In this document: in pieces, positions 37,041 to 47,699 of the stretch
How positions within the stretch are numbered: position 1 is the stretch's first letter
How the letters are laid out: every line of letters starts with the position of its first letter
Source: Reticulitermes lucifugus
Lineage: Eukaryota > Arthropoda > Insecta > Blattodea > Rhinotermitidae
NCBI GenBank assembly: GCA_026260175.1
Contig: JAKCWW010000004.1
Coordinates: 15,497 to 79,496 of the forward strand
Reading direction: 5' to 3'
DNA: 64,000 bases
Translations under genes and position numbers: made by a program
The notes under the pieces: generated by a model
Seen by the model: the letters and a program-made list of their open reading frames with translations, nothing else
The model's database searches: none
What the model was told of the DNA's origin: nothing

Positions 37041-37536
37041 TAGGGGAGAGGGGGCTAGTTGGCTACAGGGGTAAGTTGGCAGAAGGACCATAACTCCCAA
37101 AGACAGCGCAGGATAGCAGCAACTTGCAATTTGTACTGTTCAATAGCTTCTCCTGAGAGCGGTCAGAAAGAGTCAGTGTTGTGAGATATGGCTGAAGCGT
37201 GGTCTGGTGTTTTATTTTTTCCACCTCAGGAAGTAATTTTTTCATCTCTGTATAAAATGTTTTGTGTTTAAAGTTTGGTTACAGCTACATGCGACATTGT
37301 GCCATCCAGGAATGATACTTCCTTTTGGCTAACATTGGAGCTAGAGAGAATTATACACTTCCATTGTGTTTGAGGATGATGCTCTCTAAAACATAAGAAA
37401 GTAGCGACGGGGCAGGAAAGCACACGCAATGTGGGGCTTGTTGGCTCAGTGTGTCAACTTGCCCCGCTTTCGGTTAGAAACTTCTTGGTTAATTGTTTAC
37501 CAGTCTGATTTTTTCTCCGTTTTAAGAAGCTAAATA

Positions 37537-38640
37537 ATGCGTACTTGCAAGAAGAGGTCAGATAGGAGCAACACACGCCTTGAGCACTGCTACAAGCCGT
37601 GAGAGCTCTGCGGAAACGTGGAAGGTCGACAAGGAAGGCGGAGAGATTTTTCAGATTTCTTTTCATATTTTGGCAAGGTACTGCAAAAGGGTAAGAAATG
37701 GTAAGGAAAAAGCACCTCACCAACAATGTCATTGAACACGCCGTCCATCTATCTGGGTATCTGGGCATTTTGTAAGATGCGTAAAACATTTCATGGCACA
37801 TGCTAAGTTCTAAAGAGAGATGAGTAGTTCTATTGCTAGACAACCATGATTCGCATTTGTCCATACGGGCAATAGACTACTGCAAGCAGTATGGCGTGAC
37901 TGTCCTGAACTTCCCTCCATACTGCAGCCATAAACTCCAGCCTCTTGACAGATCTGTCAACGGATCGCTTACGACGTATGTGAACCTTATATATGATGCC
38001 TGCACCAGGCACAACAGTGACAATGTATGACAATACTTGTGTCGTCAACAGGTTTCTGGAATTTACCCTTTCAGCGGGAATAGAATTTATCGAAGATTAC
38101 GTTGGAGATATAGCGGCCCCTCGTATGGAGACAGCAGCTTCCAGTAGCAACAGTCAACTTCCTGCGATTTTGATGATTCTCCCAAACGATCATCATCTAC
38201 TTCAAAAGTAGCAACACATCCTGCAACTCCAGAGGACATTCGAAACCTTTCTTAACAATAAGCAAAAAGCGCAAGAATGTAAACAAGAACAGGAGAATAA
38301 TTGCCATTTTGGCTGATACCTCTGTCAAAAATGCTTTGACACCCAGTACAACAGAATGCTCGGAGCAAATGAACGAAGAACTGGGCCTATAATATAAGAA
38401 AGAGAAGCGTGCCACGTATCTAAAAAGAGATTCACAAGAGAGAGAAAGAGAGAGAGAGAGAGAAACGAAGTGCAGGCGACACAGACGAAGAAGGCTCCGA
38501 GGATACTTCGTGCCTCTGTTGTCTTAGCGCGTCCAGAGAAATGTGGATTTAGTGCACAGACTGCAAGTTGCTGTCACGTGAAGAATGTTCTGATGGCTCT
38601 CCCAACTGTGTTTGCTTAAATTGCCAGTCTGATAGGATTG
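37537..38640 (+). pseudogene. Broken pogo-type transposase
   Basis: Pieces in order: ATG at 37537 followed by MRTCKKRSDRSN and, after a frame change, AVRALRKRGRSTRKAERFF, the helix-turn-helix DNA-binding start; a large internal deletion; KHFMAHAKF near 37785-37811; then LLLDNHDSHLS and NFPPYCSHKLQPLD (about 37830-37950), the second catalytic Asp region of the DDE nuclease; TVTMYDNTCVVNRF near 38015; a PEDIR segment near 38235; and a C-terminal C-x2-C, W, C-x2-C, C pattern near 38500-38620, a PHD-like finger found in insect jerky-type transposases. At least three frameshifts and several stops interrupt it. Confidence 0.8.
38438..38463. repeat. GA microsatellite inside the pogo relic
   Basis: A run of GAGA units between transposase remnants, contributing to loss of frame. 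Confidence 0.8.
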
Positions 38641-39551
38641 GAACACTTTATTTAGAATGAAAATGTATATTGCTGGTGGTAGGCTAGTGTCATATTGAGT
38701 TACCATTCCTTTTGAATTTCTTTTTCAATTTAAGTACATGTGTTGAATTTTGTGCCGAATTTTTATTCTTTCTCAACTATTTTATTACCATAATAACACC
38801 TCGTTGTTGCGTACAACCTGTATCTGACACCAGCATTTTTTTATTGGGGGGGGGGTGCTGACCCTGAGGCTATATATAATTTATGTTTGATTTTAAAAAT
38901 TATGTTATAAAGATCATGTCATAAGCATAATTGTAACATAACATTGTTTGCAACTACATTTATATATATATACAAATATAACTACACGTTCCATGACTCA
39001 ATCACAGTGTCCTATCTTCTTGTTTTTTAATTTTATTAATTTATTATTAAAAATTCTAATGTAATAAATAGTCATCAGCTAATTTCAGTGGCTGATTTCG
39101 GCTGCAGGATAAATCGCGTAAAAGTCTTGATATCATCATACCTACGAAATCTGTGTTTTTTAAATTTCGGGTTTGGGGGGTTTCGGGGGGGGTTGAAGCC
39201 TGGCAGCCCCCCCCCTTGGGTGCGCACCTATCTGACTCATTTGTTCTATAAAACTTTATATTTGTCGTTGTCCGTTACTTTTTGGCCTTGAAAATTTGGC
39301 ATTTTGATTTTCCACGTATTTTTACAATATGCCAACTTGCCCCTTCCGCGCGGCAGGTTGGCACACGTACAGCGGTTAGGGTAAAAGCCTCTCCGTTCTA
39401 TTCTTTATGAATAGCGTCAAATTTGTGTAGGGCAGCTTGTAGTCTAAGAGTGTTACTAGCCATATGTGCCGTTACATTCAACTTAACAAATACAGAGAAA
39501 ATGTGAAAAATTATGATATAAAAGTGTGCCAACTATCTCCCCTCTCCCCTA

Positions 39552-42235
39552 AATGCCCGATTTTCCTTGATAACGTACGTTGATAAAATTGTCATACAGC
39601 GCGGCCTTGCAGTATCCATTTTTTTCACTGGAATATTGTATATTTTGACACGACCATGTGTCATTCATTATGTCAATAATATGGCATTTCCTTTTAGTTA
39701 CTTGGCGGTTTCTATAAAATAGGAACGCAGTTTGGGTATTTCTTCATTTATTGTCCTATCATTCATATGGAGCTGTATTTTGCAGAGAAAGCAATTACCT
39801 TGCTTCCTTTCTTTTCTTCTTCTTGTGTCCTTGATAGTGTCTTTTAACTCATTAAATCAATTTCAGTGAACCAAGCTAGCTCAGTTACTAATTAAGGCAA
39901 TGTTTGACTATTCGGTGTAGGAAATCTACTCCTCAGGGGCCACAAAATTTTTCTTTACACGGCCTTGTGGATTGCTTAGTATATTTAACAGCTCTTTATC
40001 GGTTGTATAGGTTGTATAGGATCGAATGAATGTATGTTCCCGGACGCAGAATAGGCAAAGATGTGACGTAGAATTTATTATGACATCGTTTAAAATATTC
40101 AAACTTTTGTCTCGAATATTTGTAGAAACGTACGAAAGAAATCTGGAGTGTAGGTATCCATACAGAGTTTCGGACACTCTCAAAGTGCTGGTTACAGCAT
40201 CGCAATATTGTCTTTATGACCATTCCCTACATGCTCTCAATGAACATAAACATTCGCAAAGAAATTAAATGGAAAACATCTCTACTCTACTGGAGCACAC
40301 CCATCCTATTTTGTAATGAAATGTGACACCTAAGTTCTCCGTTCTGCTGGGGATATTGCGCAGCGTTACTGGGTGTTTGGTGCCCGACTCCTCGGGACAG
40401 GGTTGTGGTCTCATCCTAGGGTCGAATGTCCGTTTCAACTCAACTGTACCGCTACGAAAGTCTATAATCTGGGAAATGTAACTTCTGTAGGCGCAACATG
40501 CCTCGTTACGGGATCCACTTCACATATACTAGTGATCGACATTCAATATCTTTTGCCTGTTTTGAGCAGTGGTGTCTATGTGGCTTAAGCCCCCAGTAAC
40601 TCAACATTTCGCGCTGTGCCTGCCACGATTTACTGACTCATTGTTAAATTTTGATAAAGATGCCGCATGAGACAGGAAAATGATCATAGATGGTGGGCAG
40701 GGTTAGATTTGGAGGAAGGCTATTTTCTCCTCTTCTGGAACTACTCGTTTCGATTCCAAGCCAGCTAATCGCTATGCTGCTGGTTTCTTAAAGATTCTCT
40801 AAATAATTTGCAGGCGAATTCAGTATTTTAAATCGGCCACAAACCCTTGCTTCCGCATCAACTTTCTAGAAACACTTCCGTAATATTAGATGCTATATAA
40901 CCTCTGCAGATAACGAAGCAGAATCATTAAATAGCCTAAGAATCAATGTCAGTGTGTCCAGAGGAACTGAATTTTATTTGCCGAAAACTAATGACAGAAA
41001 TTCTTCTCTGCCTCACGGGCTTACCCAAAGTGGAAAAGTTTTAAGGAGTTATATAAAATAACTTCTTTTGACTCTACATTTCGCATTTTACCCATCTTTG
41101 TAGAAAGTAATTTCCCAGCTTACCATGCAATGTGAACTGAACCAAGTTTCTGGGAATTCGGGATTTACAATTCACACATAGAAGTAACGAAAATAACCCT
41201 GACTAAATTTGGATTTAAATAATTGTCTCTCTCTTTTGAAATGCTCGTATAGTCGGTATCGTGTAGAGATGGACCCTCGTTTTAATCCATTAATATCCAT
41301 TTCCAATAGGTGTATCACTGAGTACATTAAAACATTTATTTGTCTACATTAGATTAACTCGTCTATTAAGGAATATTGTTAGCAGCAGATGCATAGACAG
41401 AGAATATTCAGACTAATTAGAAGGCGCCATGAAAACGAGCAAGTTAAGACTCGTCATTGTTTATACTGGGACATATCTCAATTCTCTGCTTACAGTTTCA
41501 AGAAAATTCAATTTCCTCAAATCCGTCTTCTTCTCCTCCGACTTGCTCCTACTCCGATTGCTTCCTATTTTGTTTTCCACGGTTCGCACTGTATAAATGG
41601 ATTCTGTTCTCTTCTTTAAGTCAAGCTCTTCCATTCTCAGCGGAGTATATTTCTTTTGCCAGAGGATCAAACGCATGTGACGTCACGCTGACAAGATTAA
41701 GTTACGAGACATAGTTAATCTTTCTGATGCTGTGGTTTATGGAAGGCAGAACGAAGTCCTCACTAGCAGGTACTTTTCTGAAGATAATCTCAAAATGCAT
41801 TGGAAGAATTTATAAGAAAGATTACAGGATTATTAAAATAAAATATCGTTGCTCCTGAAGACTGTTGCCTAATGTTAAGATAATTGTGTATTGCGCACGT
41901 GTTTATGTATTTATGTTTTTTGCAGCGTGTAATACAGGTCATGTGGTGGATGGCTCCACCTTCTAAGGAGTCATAATAGTACACGATTTTAAATCCAGAA
42001 ATATTATTTTTTTACAGGTTAGCCTCTCCGGCCGCTTTCAGTTCAGAACTACTGGTGAAACTTTGAATGCTTTAGACGTATCATAGACACTTAGAACAGT
42101 GACACTGACCTATCGCAATGACTCCTAATACATGGCAACACAAACATAGGAAAAAGCACAGAAAACCACATCCTTGCCCCCAGTAAAATTCGAAATCCTA
42201 AGGCCAGTACTTGGGCAACCAATGTGATTGAGGTA
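39552..42235. other. Non-coding stretch
   Basis: No gene recognised. A B-box-like GGGTCGAATGTCC near 40418-40432 hints at a further tRNA-derived SINE (about 40340-40600), but the rest does not support it well. Overlapping ORFs at 41389-41714 share no family features. Confidence 0.35.
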
Positions 42236-42246
42236 GTTAGAATTAA

Positions 42247-42606
42247 ACATAAAACACTCAACCAACCAACGCACTCTTATTATTATTTTTTATATATTAT
42301 ATACAATCCCTGTAAACCAGTCCAACATGTTTCGATCCCTTCCTGAGTTCATCATCAGGGACACTTGTGAGAGTATAAATTACATAAATTAAAACCAACA
42401 ATATAAGTACATGTTAACACTATAAAATATATAAAAGATTGATAAAATTGTAGAGCGATCACTTCGGGGTGGATCCCTGGTCTACTATGTAGAGAGAGAA
42501 TTGGTTGTTTATATGCGGATGGATAGGACAAATAGAGTGCGTTTGTTGATTGAGTCTTTTATGTTTGATTGATGAAAATGCACGTTATGAATAATATAAA
42601 ATAGTT
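42247..42606 (-). mobile_element. Foldback element A3 with intact hammerhead
   Basis: A 360-bp insertion flanked by a perfect 11-bp duplication GTTAGAATTAA (42236-42246 and 42607-42617). Inverted arms at 42247-42280 and 42530-42564 pair with a few mismatches and carry GCGTTTGTTGATTGAG; the left arm starts at the duplication. The leader on the minus strand is ACGTGCAT (42578-42585), one C short of ACCGTGCAT. A minus-strand hammerhead lies at 42317-42362. No ORF of interest. Confidence 0.82.
42317..42362 (-). ncRNA. Hammerhead ribozyme motif, intact core (minus strand)
   Basis: Read on the minus strand: stem I GTCC with GGAC, core CTGATGA (plus-strand TCATCAG at 42352-42358), one extra T, stem II GAACTC/GGGATC with one A-A mismatch, then GAAACATGTT with a two-pair stem III and predicted cut before GGACTGG. 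All invariant core bases are present. Confidence 0.7.
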
Positions 42607-42619
42607 GTTAGAATTAATT

Positions 42620-44245
42620 GCGAGCATAAGAACCCGAAAATACTAAAGTGTAAAATTGATAAAAATCGAAGTAACAACTATACTCACATTTGTCTTTAAC
42701 TGACGTTTGGCTGATAGGCAGGAAGCGTGTAGCTAGAAAAAACTGACGACCTCCATAGTTATTTAAAGATGCTGCATCAACAACAGTAATTGCAAAACTT
42801 CGACTTCGGCTTGCGAGTTTTGAGGATTTTACAGCGGTATACTTAAGGATTCCAGTGGTTTGGGATAAGATGTTCTTCTTCACCTACCTGTTAATTGAGA
42901 GAGAAGGCAATATGTTCCTTCGAAACTACGGTACCTACTCGTCCAAAGTCCAATCATCATACCTAAAGTCTCGAATCCTCAAGGTCGCAGCTTGATTACA
43001 AAGTAAAGTGGAAACAAAGTTATTACAATACATTCGAAAGTAGTGTACCCAGAATCTACTAAATACGTCTGTCAACAGAACCTCTTATCTCTCGAGCACG
43101 AGACTCATATTTCTTGTTCCACGCACATATTTCTGACGTATTTTTAAAAGATTTCTTGTGTACTGAATGTGGTATTCAGGAACTAATTGACCGCATTCTT
43201 CCTGAGAAGCGAATATTCTCCCAGATACTCCAGAATTCACCAGTATTCATAAATCCTGAAGGTTTACTTTCGTGTTTACAAAAGCCGACCACTGACCTGC
43301 ATCTTGAGCAAGACGAATCTAATCCACACCCATACACCTTATTTCATCAAAATCAATTTTTAGTGTTACACTTCTATCTACATCTAGGTCTTCCAAGTTG
43401 TCTTTTCGCTGCAGGTTTTATGACCATTAGTTTTTATAGACTATTCACTGCCTCACGGGTGCTGTGTGTCCGCCTTTTACAGAATAAAGTTTAGAGTTGT
43501 CACGTTAAGAATGTCTGAGCATCCTGCAAAATACTCAGAAGAATAGTTGTATCTGTAGGAGAGGTTGTAACTGAAAGTTGGAGGGAATTTTGTAGTGGAA
43601 AGTTTCATAGTTTTCACTGTAAGTAGATATTATTACGATGCCCAAATAAATGAGGATTAGATATGAGAATGGGAAACATGCATGGGAAAGATGAAGAATT
43701 TACATTCACATCTTTTAAAGCTGAAATTATTTATTATAAGGTACCTCACTGGCCTATATTTTAGGTATAATTTTCTTTTTCTTCGTCATTCCTAAATAGA
43801 TCAAAATACTATGTAGTATTACTCACTATTGAGTTTTTTAATTTTGTAATTGGTTGATGTATTAATCGTTATAAACATTATTATTATTATTACGAAAATG
43901 AGTCAAATTTGCTCAAACATATCCCGTTATAATAGAATCTACATTGACCACGGCCAACAAGCTGATTTACCATTGGTGTTTACCATACCCAAAGAGCATG
44001 GAATTAAACTCTAGCTGCATAAATAAAGTGACAAGCTGGTTTCTTGGAAATCATTTCAATTACTTTTCCTCGCTTCTGTTAATGGGATTAGCAATAGATA
44101 CTTTCTATTGGTGCGGAAATTGTTCCTTATTCCAAATAGAAAATACAGGCCTGTTCTCTAACAGTAACCATCTTTTGACATTTATTTATTCCTGTACCAT
44201 TTCTTTGTACTCTTTTGTTCATTTAACGAAGGTATCAGTAGCTCA
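42620..44245. other. Non-coding stretch
   Basis: Short ORFs only. The 126-codon frame at 43114-43494 and 118-codon frame at 43944-44300 have no recognisable motifs; the second runs into foldback element A4. Confidence 0.4.
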
Positions 44246-44260
44246 GATTTTGAAAGGATA

Positions 44261-44467
44261 TCACGTTATATTTACCGTGCATTTTTGTACAATTGATTAA
44301 CTCACACCAACAAATGCACCAAAACAAGTTTGTCACTGAATTCTTTATTAAACTTTTACCCCAATACGCATTTCGGCACTTCTATATTGCCATCATCACG
44401 GGGATCGTTGGAGTTTGTACATCAGTGACAAACTTGTTTTGGTGCATTTGTTGGTGTGAGTTAATCA
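44261..44467 (+). mobile_element. Foldback element A4 with perfect 49-bp arms
   Basis: A 207-bp insertion flanked by a perfect 14-bp duplication ATTTTGAAAGGATA (44247-44260 and 44468-44481; the first bases overlap the arm end). ACCGTGCAT leader at 44274-44282. Arms at 44291-44339 and 44422-44470 are perfectly complementary over 49 bp, so the copy is young or corrected. Between them the minus strand carries a hammerhead-like core. The arms include GGTGCATTTGTTGGTGTGAG, the family A signature. Confidence 0.88.
44356..44406 (-). ncRNA. Hammerhead-like motif with one inserted core base
   Basis: Minus strand: CCCC, then CGTGATGA where the consensus is CTGATGA (a G sits between C3 and the UGAUGA, or replaces C3 with a shifted stem), T, stem II GGCA/TGCC, GAAAT, GC, GTA, then TTGGGG. 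Stem I can still form as CCCC/GGGG with a small internal loop. Because C3 is essential, this copy is predicted weak or inactive even though its arms are perfect. Confidence 0.55.
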
Positions 44468-44484
44468 ATTTTGAAAGGATAGTT

Positions 44485-46045
44485 CTGTGACCATCTTACT
44501 TTTGTTCCATTAAAACTGCTTAAGCATTATGCCTGTATATATGCGCCCATTTTTCCATATACCGAATACGTTTGTATTGTAGGATTTTAGGTTCTCACGG
44601 CAGTGACAACGAAGAATAATCTTCTAGGATGATACGCTATGTGGCCTGGAAAAATTGATGAACATTTTTTAGGAACCTGATTCCTCTGTCCTCACGGAGG
44701 ATGCAAATATTTCTCTGATACGGTGATATATTTTACCATTGTACACGGTGTTACATCCTAAAGACAGCAATGTTCATAATCATGGGCATGCGAACCTCAA
44801 ATCTCGAAAATATATTTTCTGCATTTATCATCTGTCCCATTGGCGCTGCATATCATGCTCATCTCATTCTTCTTGATTTGATACCGTTAACAATACTACG
44901 TGAACTGTACAAATTATGAAGCACATCACTTTGCAGTTCTCTCCTGTCTCTTGCGAAGGAATCATACTTCCACTTATGTCTAAATATGCGACAAAACATC
45001 CTGTTCCTAGAAACGCTCGATATACAATCCTCACTTAATGAGAGGTACAATTATAGGTCCAGGCACTGTAAGTACATTTATACAGTTATTACAATGCCTA
45101 TCATCGTGAAGTACAATCTCCAATCACTAACTGCTTCCTACTTCCTTTTCGACTCAATATCCAGTGAATATTAAATCATTAATTATAAATTATTCAATTA
45201 TGAAGTGCGATCTTTAGTCCCTTTAAAATAAACAAGCCAACCCACAGCAGAAAAAATTACACCAACGATCATAAAGTAAATATTTGTTATGGTCGCTTTA
45301 ATGAACACAGATTCTTTCATGCCATATTCACTCGTAAATTTTATCAGGCGAATTTATGGATGTAGAAGACGCGAAAAAGCAGGGGGATGAGGGGCGTTAT
45401 AATTTGTTTGTTAGGGCGAGATGAGCTGGCCACATAGCATATATGGTGGAAGTAAAAAATTTGTTACACACTTATAGACATTAAACTTAATAAATTTGAG
45501 ACCATTTTGGAGACTTGGAGGTAAATCAAAGGGAAATATTAAAATGCATATTAAAGAAATAGGATGTGCGGGTGTGATCTCGATAAAAGTGTCTCCGGAT
45601 AAGATTTACTAGTCCTGAGTTTCGGGGTAATGAAACCGTGTTCCATAAAAGCAGGATAATAAATTTCGTGACCTTGTGACTAATTGATAGCTTCCCAGAA
45701 GGGTCTGGGACCATAGGCTTGATAGAAGAGTGGCGTCGTTGTAAATAACTGTCTTGAATTTTTTAGTATAATGGGGATGGTGCAAGCTATGTAGTGCTTG
45801 AATCTGAATTTGCAAGGACCAACTGAGGATAATGTGTCTACGCGTGATTTACAAAAGTATATATTTTAATTATTAGTTTATTAGAAATCATGACCACTCA
45901 GTGTTACGATGTAATGCCCACGGTAAATTTAGCGGCGTTTTTCTCATTTGTTAGGCCTTTATAAGCTGCATTTTTGTTAATCACAGAATTAATATAATTT
46001 AATTTTTTCATTAAATTTAAACTTGGAAAAAGGTACAGAAATTTT
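44485..46045. other. Non-coding stretch
   Basis: No gene recognised. At about 45412-45470 the plus strand reads AGHIAYMVE, like the RWAGHxARM region after the RT domain of RTE-type elements; this is probably a tiny fragment of such an element. Confidence 0.35.
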
Positions 46046-46049
46046 AGAC

Positions 46050-46203
46050 CGTATTAATACATACATACATACATACAAACATACATACATAGTTACATAC
46101 GTACATTCTTACATACATACGTACGCACATATGCCTACATACATGCATGCATACATACAAACGTACATGCATACATAGATACGTACATGCATACATACAT
46201 TCG
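46050..46203. repeat. CATA/CGTA microsatellite
   Basis: Long imperfect (CATA)n with GTAC and TGCA variants. Confidence 0.85.
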
Positions 46204-46776
46204 TAAAAAGTTGGCGTGAAGTTCAGGTTTTATTTCGGGCAGCCATCATTACGTTGGTTTCTAAGTTTATTTTTTTTGTAATTACACCATTATTTCGTAT
46301 GACTTTACTGTAAAAATCGACCTACTAATAGCTAATTCCATGGAGATGCGTCCTTCTTGAAAACATGATAGGCCCAAAGATATTTAAGAACTTTCCCGCG
46401 TTGTGTGGTAACTGAAGGCACACTACTGTGTTTATTAGAGTCTGAACTTCTTCCCGCCCTGAGCCACACATGTTCACTCCACATCATTCCAGCATATTTC
46501 TTTAAGATTCATTGTAATATTATGCTCACATCTACGTCCATATCACAGAATCTTTCCTTTTCATCACATTTTTCACCAAACGCCTGTATGCATTTCTCGT
46601 CGTCCTCATGCTTACCACAAGCCCCGCCCATCCCATCCTCCTTGATTTGATCACCCGAATAATATTTGGTGAGGATAGTAAGTCATGAAACTCTTTGTTA
46701 TGCAGTTTTTTCTAGCCTCCTTATACTTATGCTTAGATCAAATTTTGTCAGCAATATTTTCTCGAACACGCTTAGA

Positions 46777-47080
46777 AAAAGGTAAAGCAATCCCATTACA
46801 GGCCTGGACAGGCCCTTAGGGTTCCAGGAGGCTGAGGCTNNNNNNNNNNNNNNNNNNNNNNNNNNNNNNNNNNNNNNNNNNNNNNNNNNNNNNNNNNNNN
46901 NNNNNNNNNNNNNNNNNNNNNNNNNNNNNNNNNNNNNNNNNNNNNNNNNNNNNNNNNNNNNNNNNNNNNNNNNNNNNNNNNNNNNNNNNNNNCAATGAAA
47001 AATTCCAGTGACACCATCGGGAATCGAACCCGCGACGTTCCGGCTTGTAGCGCAGCTCCTCAAACAACACGCTTAGTCTG
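46777..47080 (-). repeat. tRNA-derived SINE interrupted by an N gap
   Basis: On the minus strand a tRNA-like head lies near 47000-47080, with TGAGGAGCTGCGCTACAAGC (tRNA-like) and a perfect B box GGGTTCGATTCCC. The far end (46777-46839) is GCCTGGACAGGCCCTTAGGG plus flank ending in AAAGGTAAAGC. The same end sequence recurs at 52699-52760. The 153-N gap covers the body. ORFs that cross the gap are artefacts. Confidence 0.8.
46840..46992. other. Assembly gap (153 N)
   Basis: Undetermined bases in the middle of a SINE. Confidence 0.99.
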
Positions 47081-47342
47081 GGTTATTCCCTTAAAGTGTT
47101 ACGCCTCTCTTAGTTATTTGAAGTGACAGTCATTTTTTTCGCAGTCAAACAAGGGCAGTCGCGGAGAAGAGGTGCTCATGATGTTAGCAACCGGTCATAA
47201 TTACATTTGGAAACTAGCATCGAAAAGACGACGATTGTACTTGATTATATGATGAAATGCCTGTTCATCAATTACGATTATTTTTGCTTCAAGGTCGTAC
47301 GTATTTTTCTAAATGCTGACCTTCCTCACACCATGTTGGTGT

Positions 47343-47550
47343 ATGGTGCTTGAGCTCCTAGTGATCATTGTGATGGTGAAAGGGACAAGTGTAACTGGAT
47401 GCTATAGCGGGGGAGAGTGTGACAAAACCTATCTACGTGAGGCTGTTACAGTTTTAGACGGATCTTTGAACTACATATCATCTCATCTACGACAAATTGG
47501 ACATCAATCAAAAGTTGATATATTACAAATCGTTGGCGCTTTTAATTGTA
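47343..47550 (+). CDS. Possible first coding exon of a secreted protein (unrecognised)
   Basis: From ATG at 47343 the frame reads MVLELLVIIVMVKGTSVTGC, a plausible signal peptide, followed by a polar segment (CDKTYLREAVTVLDGSLNYI, then SSHLRQIGHQSKVDILQIVG) with the composition of real protein, including amphipathic helices. A GTAGGT donor-like site follows at about 47551. The frame continues open to 47699 but the later part looks random. An upstream in-frame ATG at 47313 is an alternative start. I do not recognise the family and see no second exon in the window. It may be a chance frame. Confidence 0.3.
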
Positions 47551-47699
47551 GGTTTTTCAGAGACAGGAGTAAATCCCGCGACGAAGACTTTAAGGTCCGG
47601 CACCGGCCATCCGCCAGTTTATGTTACGGATTAGAATCGTCGTGCATGTTTTCATCTTTTTTTAGTGACTCGTGTAATGATAGACGTCTGTCGATGTAG

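Larger units (their letters stand above)
37043..39549 (+). mobile_element. Decayed pogo/jerky-type DNA transposon with terminal inverted repeats
   Basis: A 2,507-bp element bounded by TA at 37041-37042 and 39550-39551. The left end GGGGAGAGGGGGCTAGTTGG and the reverse complement of the right end GGGGAGAGGGGAGATAGTTG match with one indel. Sub-terminal TTGGC/GCCAACTTGCCCC motifs recur at both ends (for example near 37455 and 39330-39360). Inside, on the plus strand, lie pieces of a pogo-superfamily transposase (see 37537-38640). TA duplication, DDE motif style and C-terminal finger all fit pogo/Tigger/jerky transposons. Many stops and frameshifts show it is dead. Confidence 0.85.

Noticed and set aside
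37454-37864. 136-codon minus-strand ORF
   Set aside because: It is the antisense of the broken pogo transposase and shows no motif.
46698-47070. Three minus-strand ORFs spanning N bases
   Set aside because: They cross an assembly gap inside a SINE; the frame through N is meaningless.
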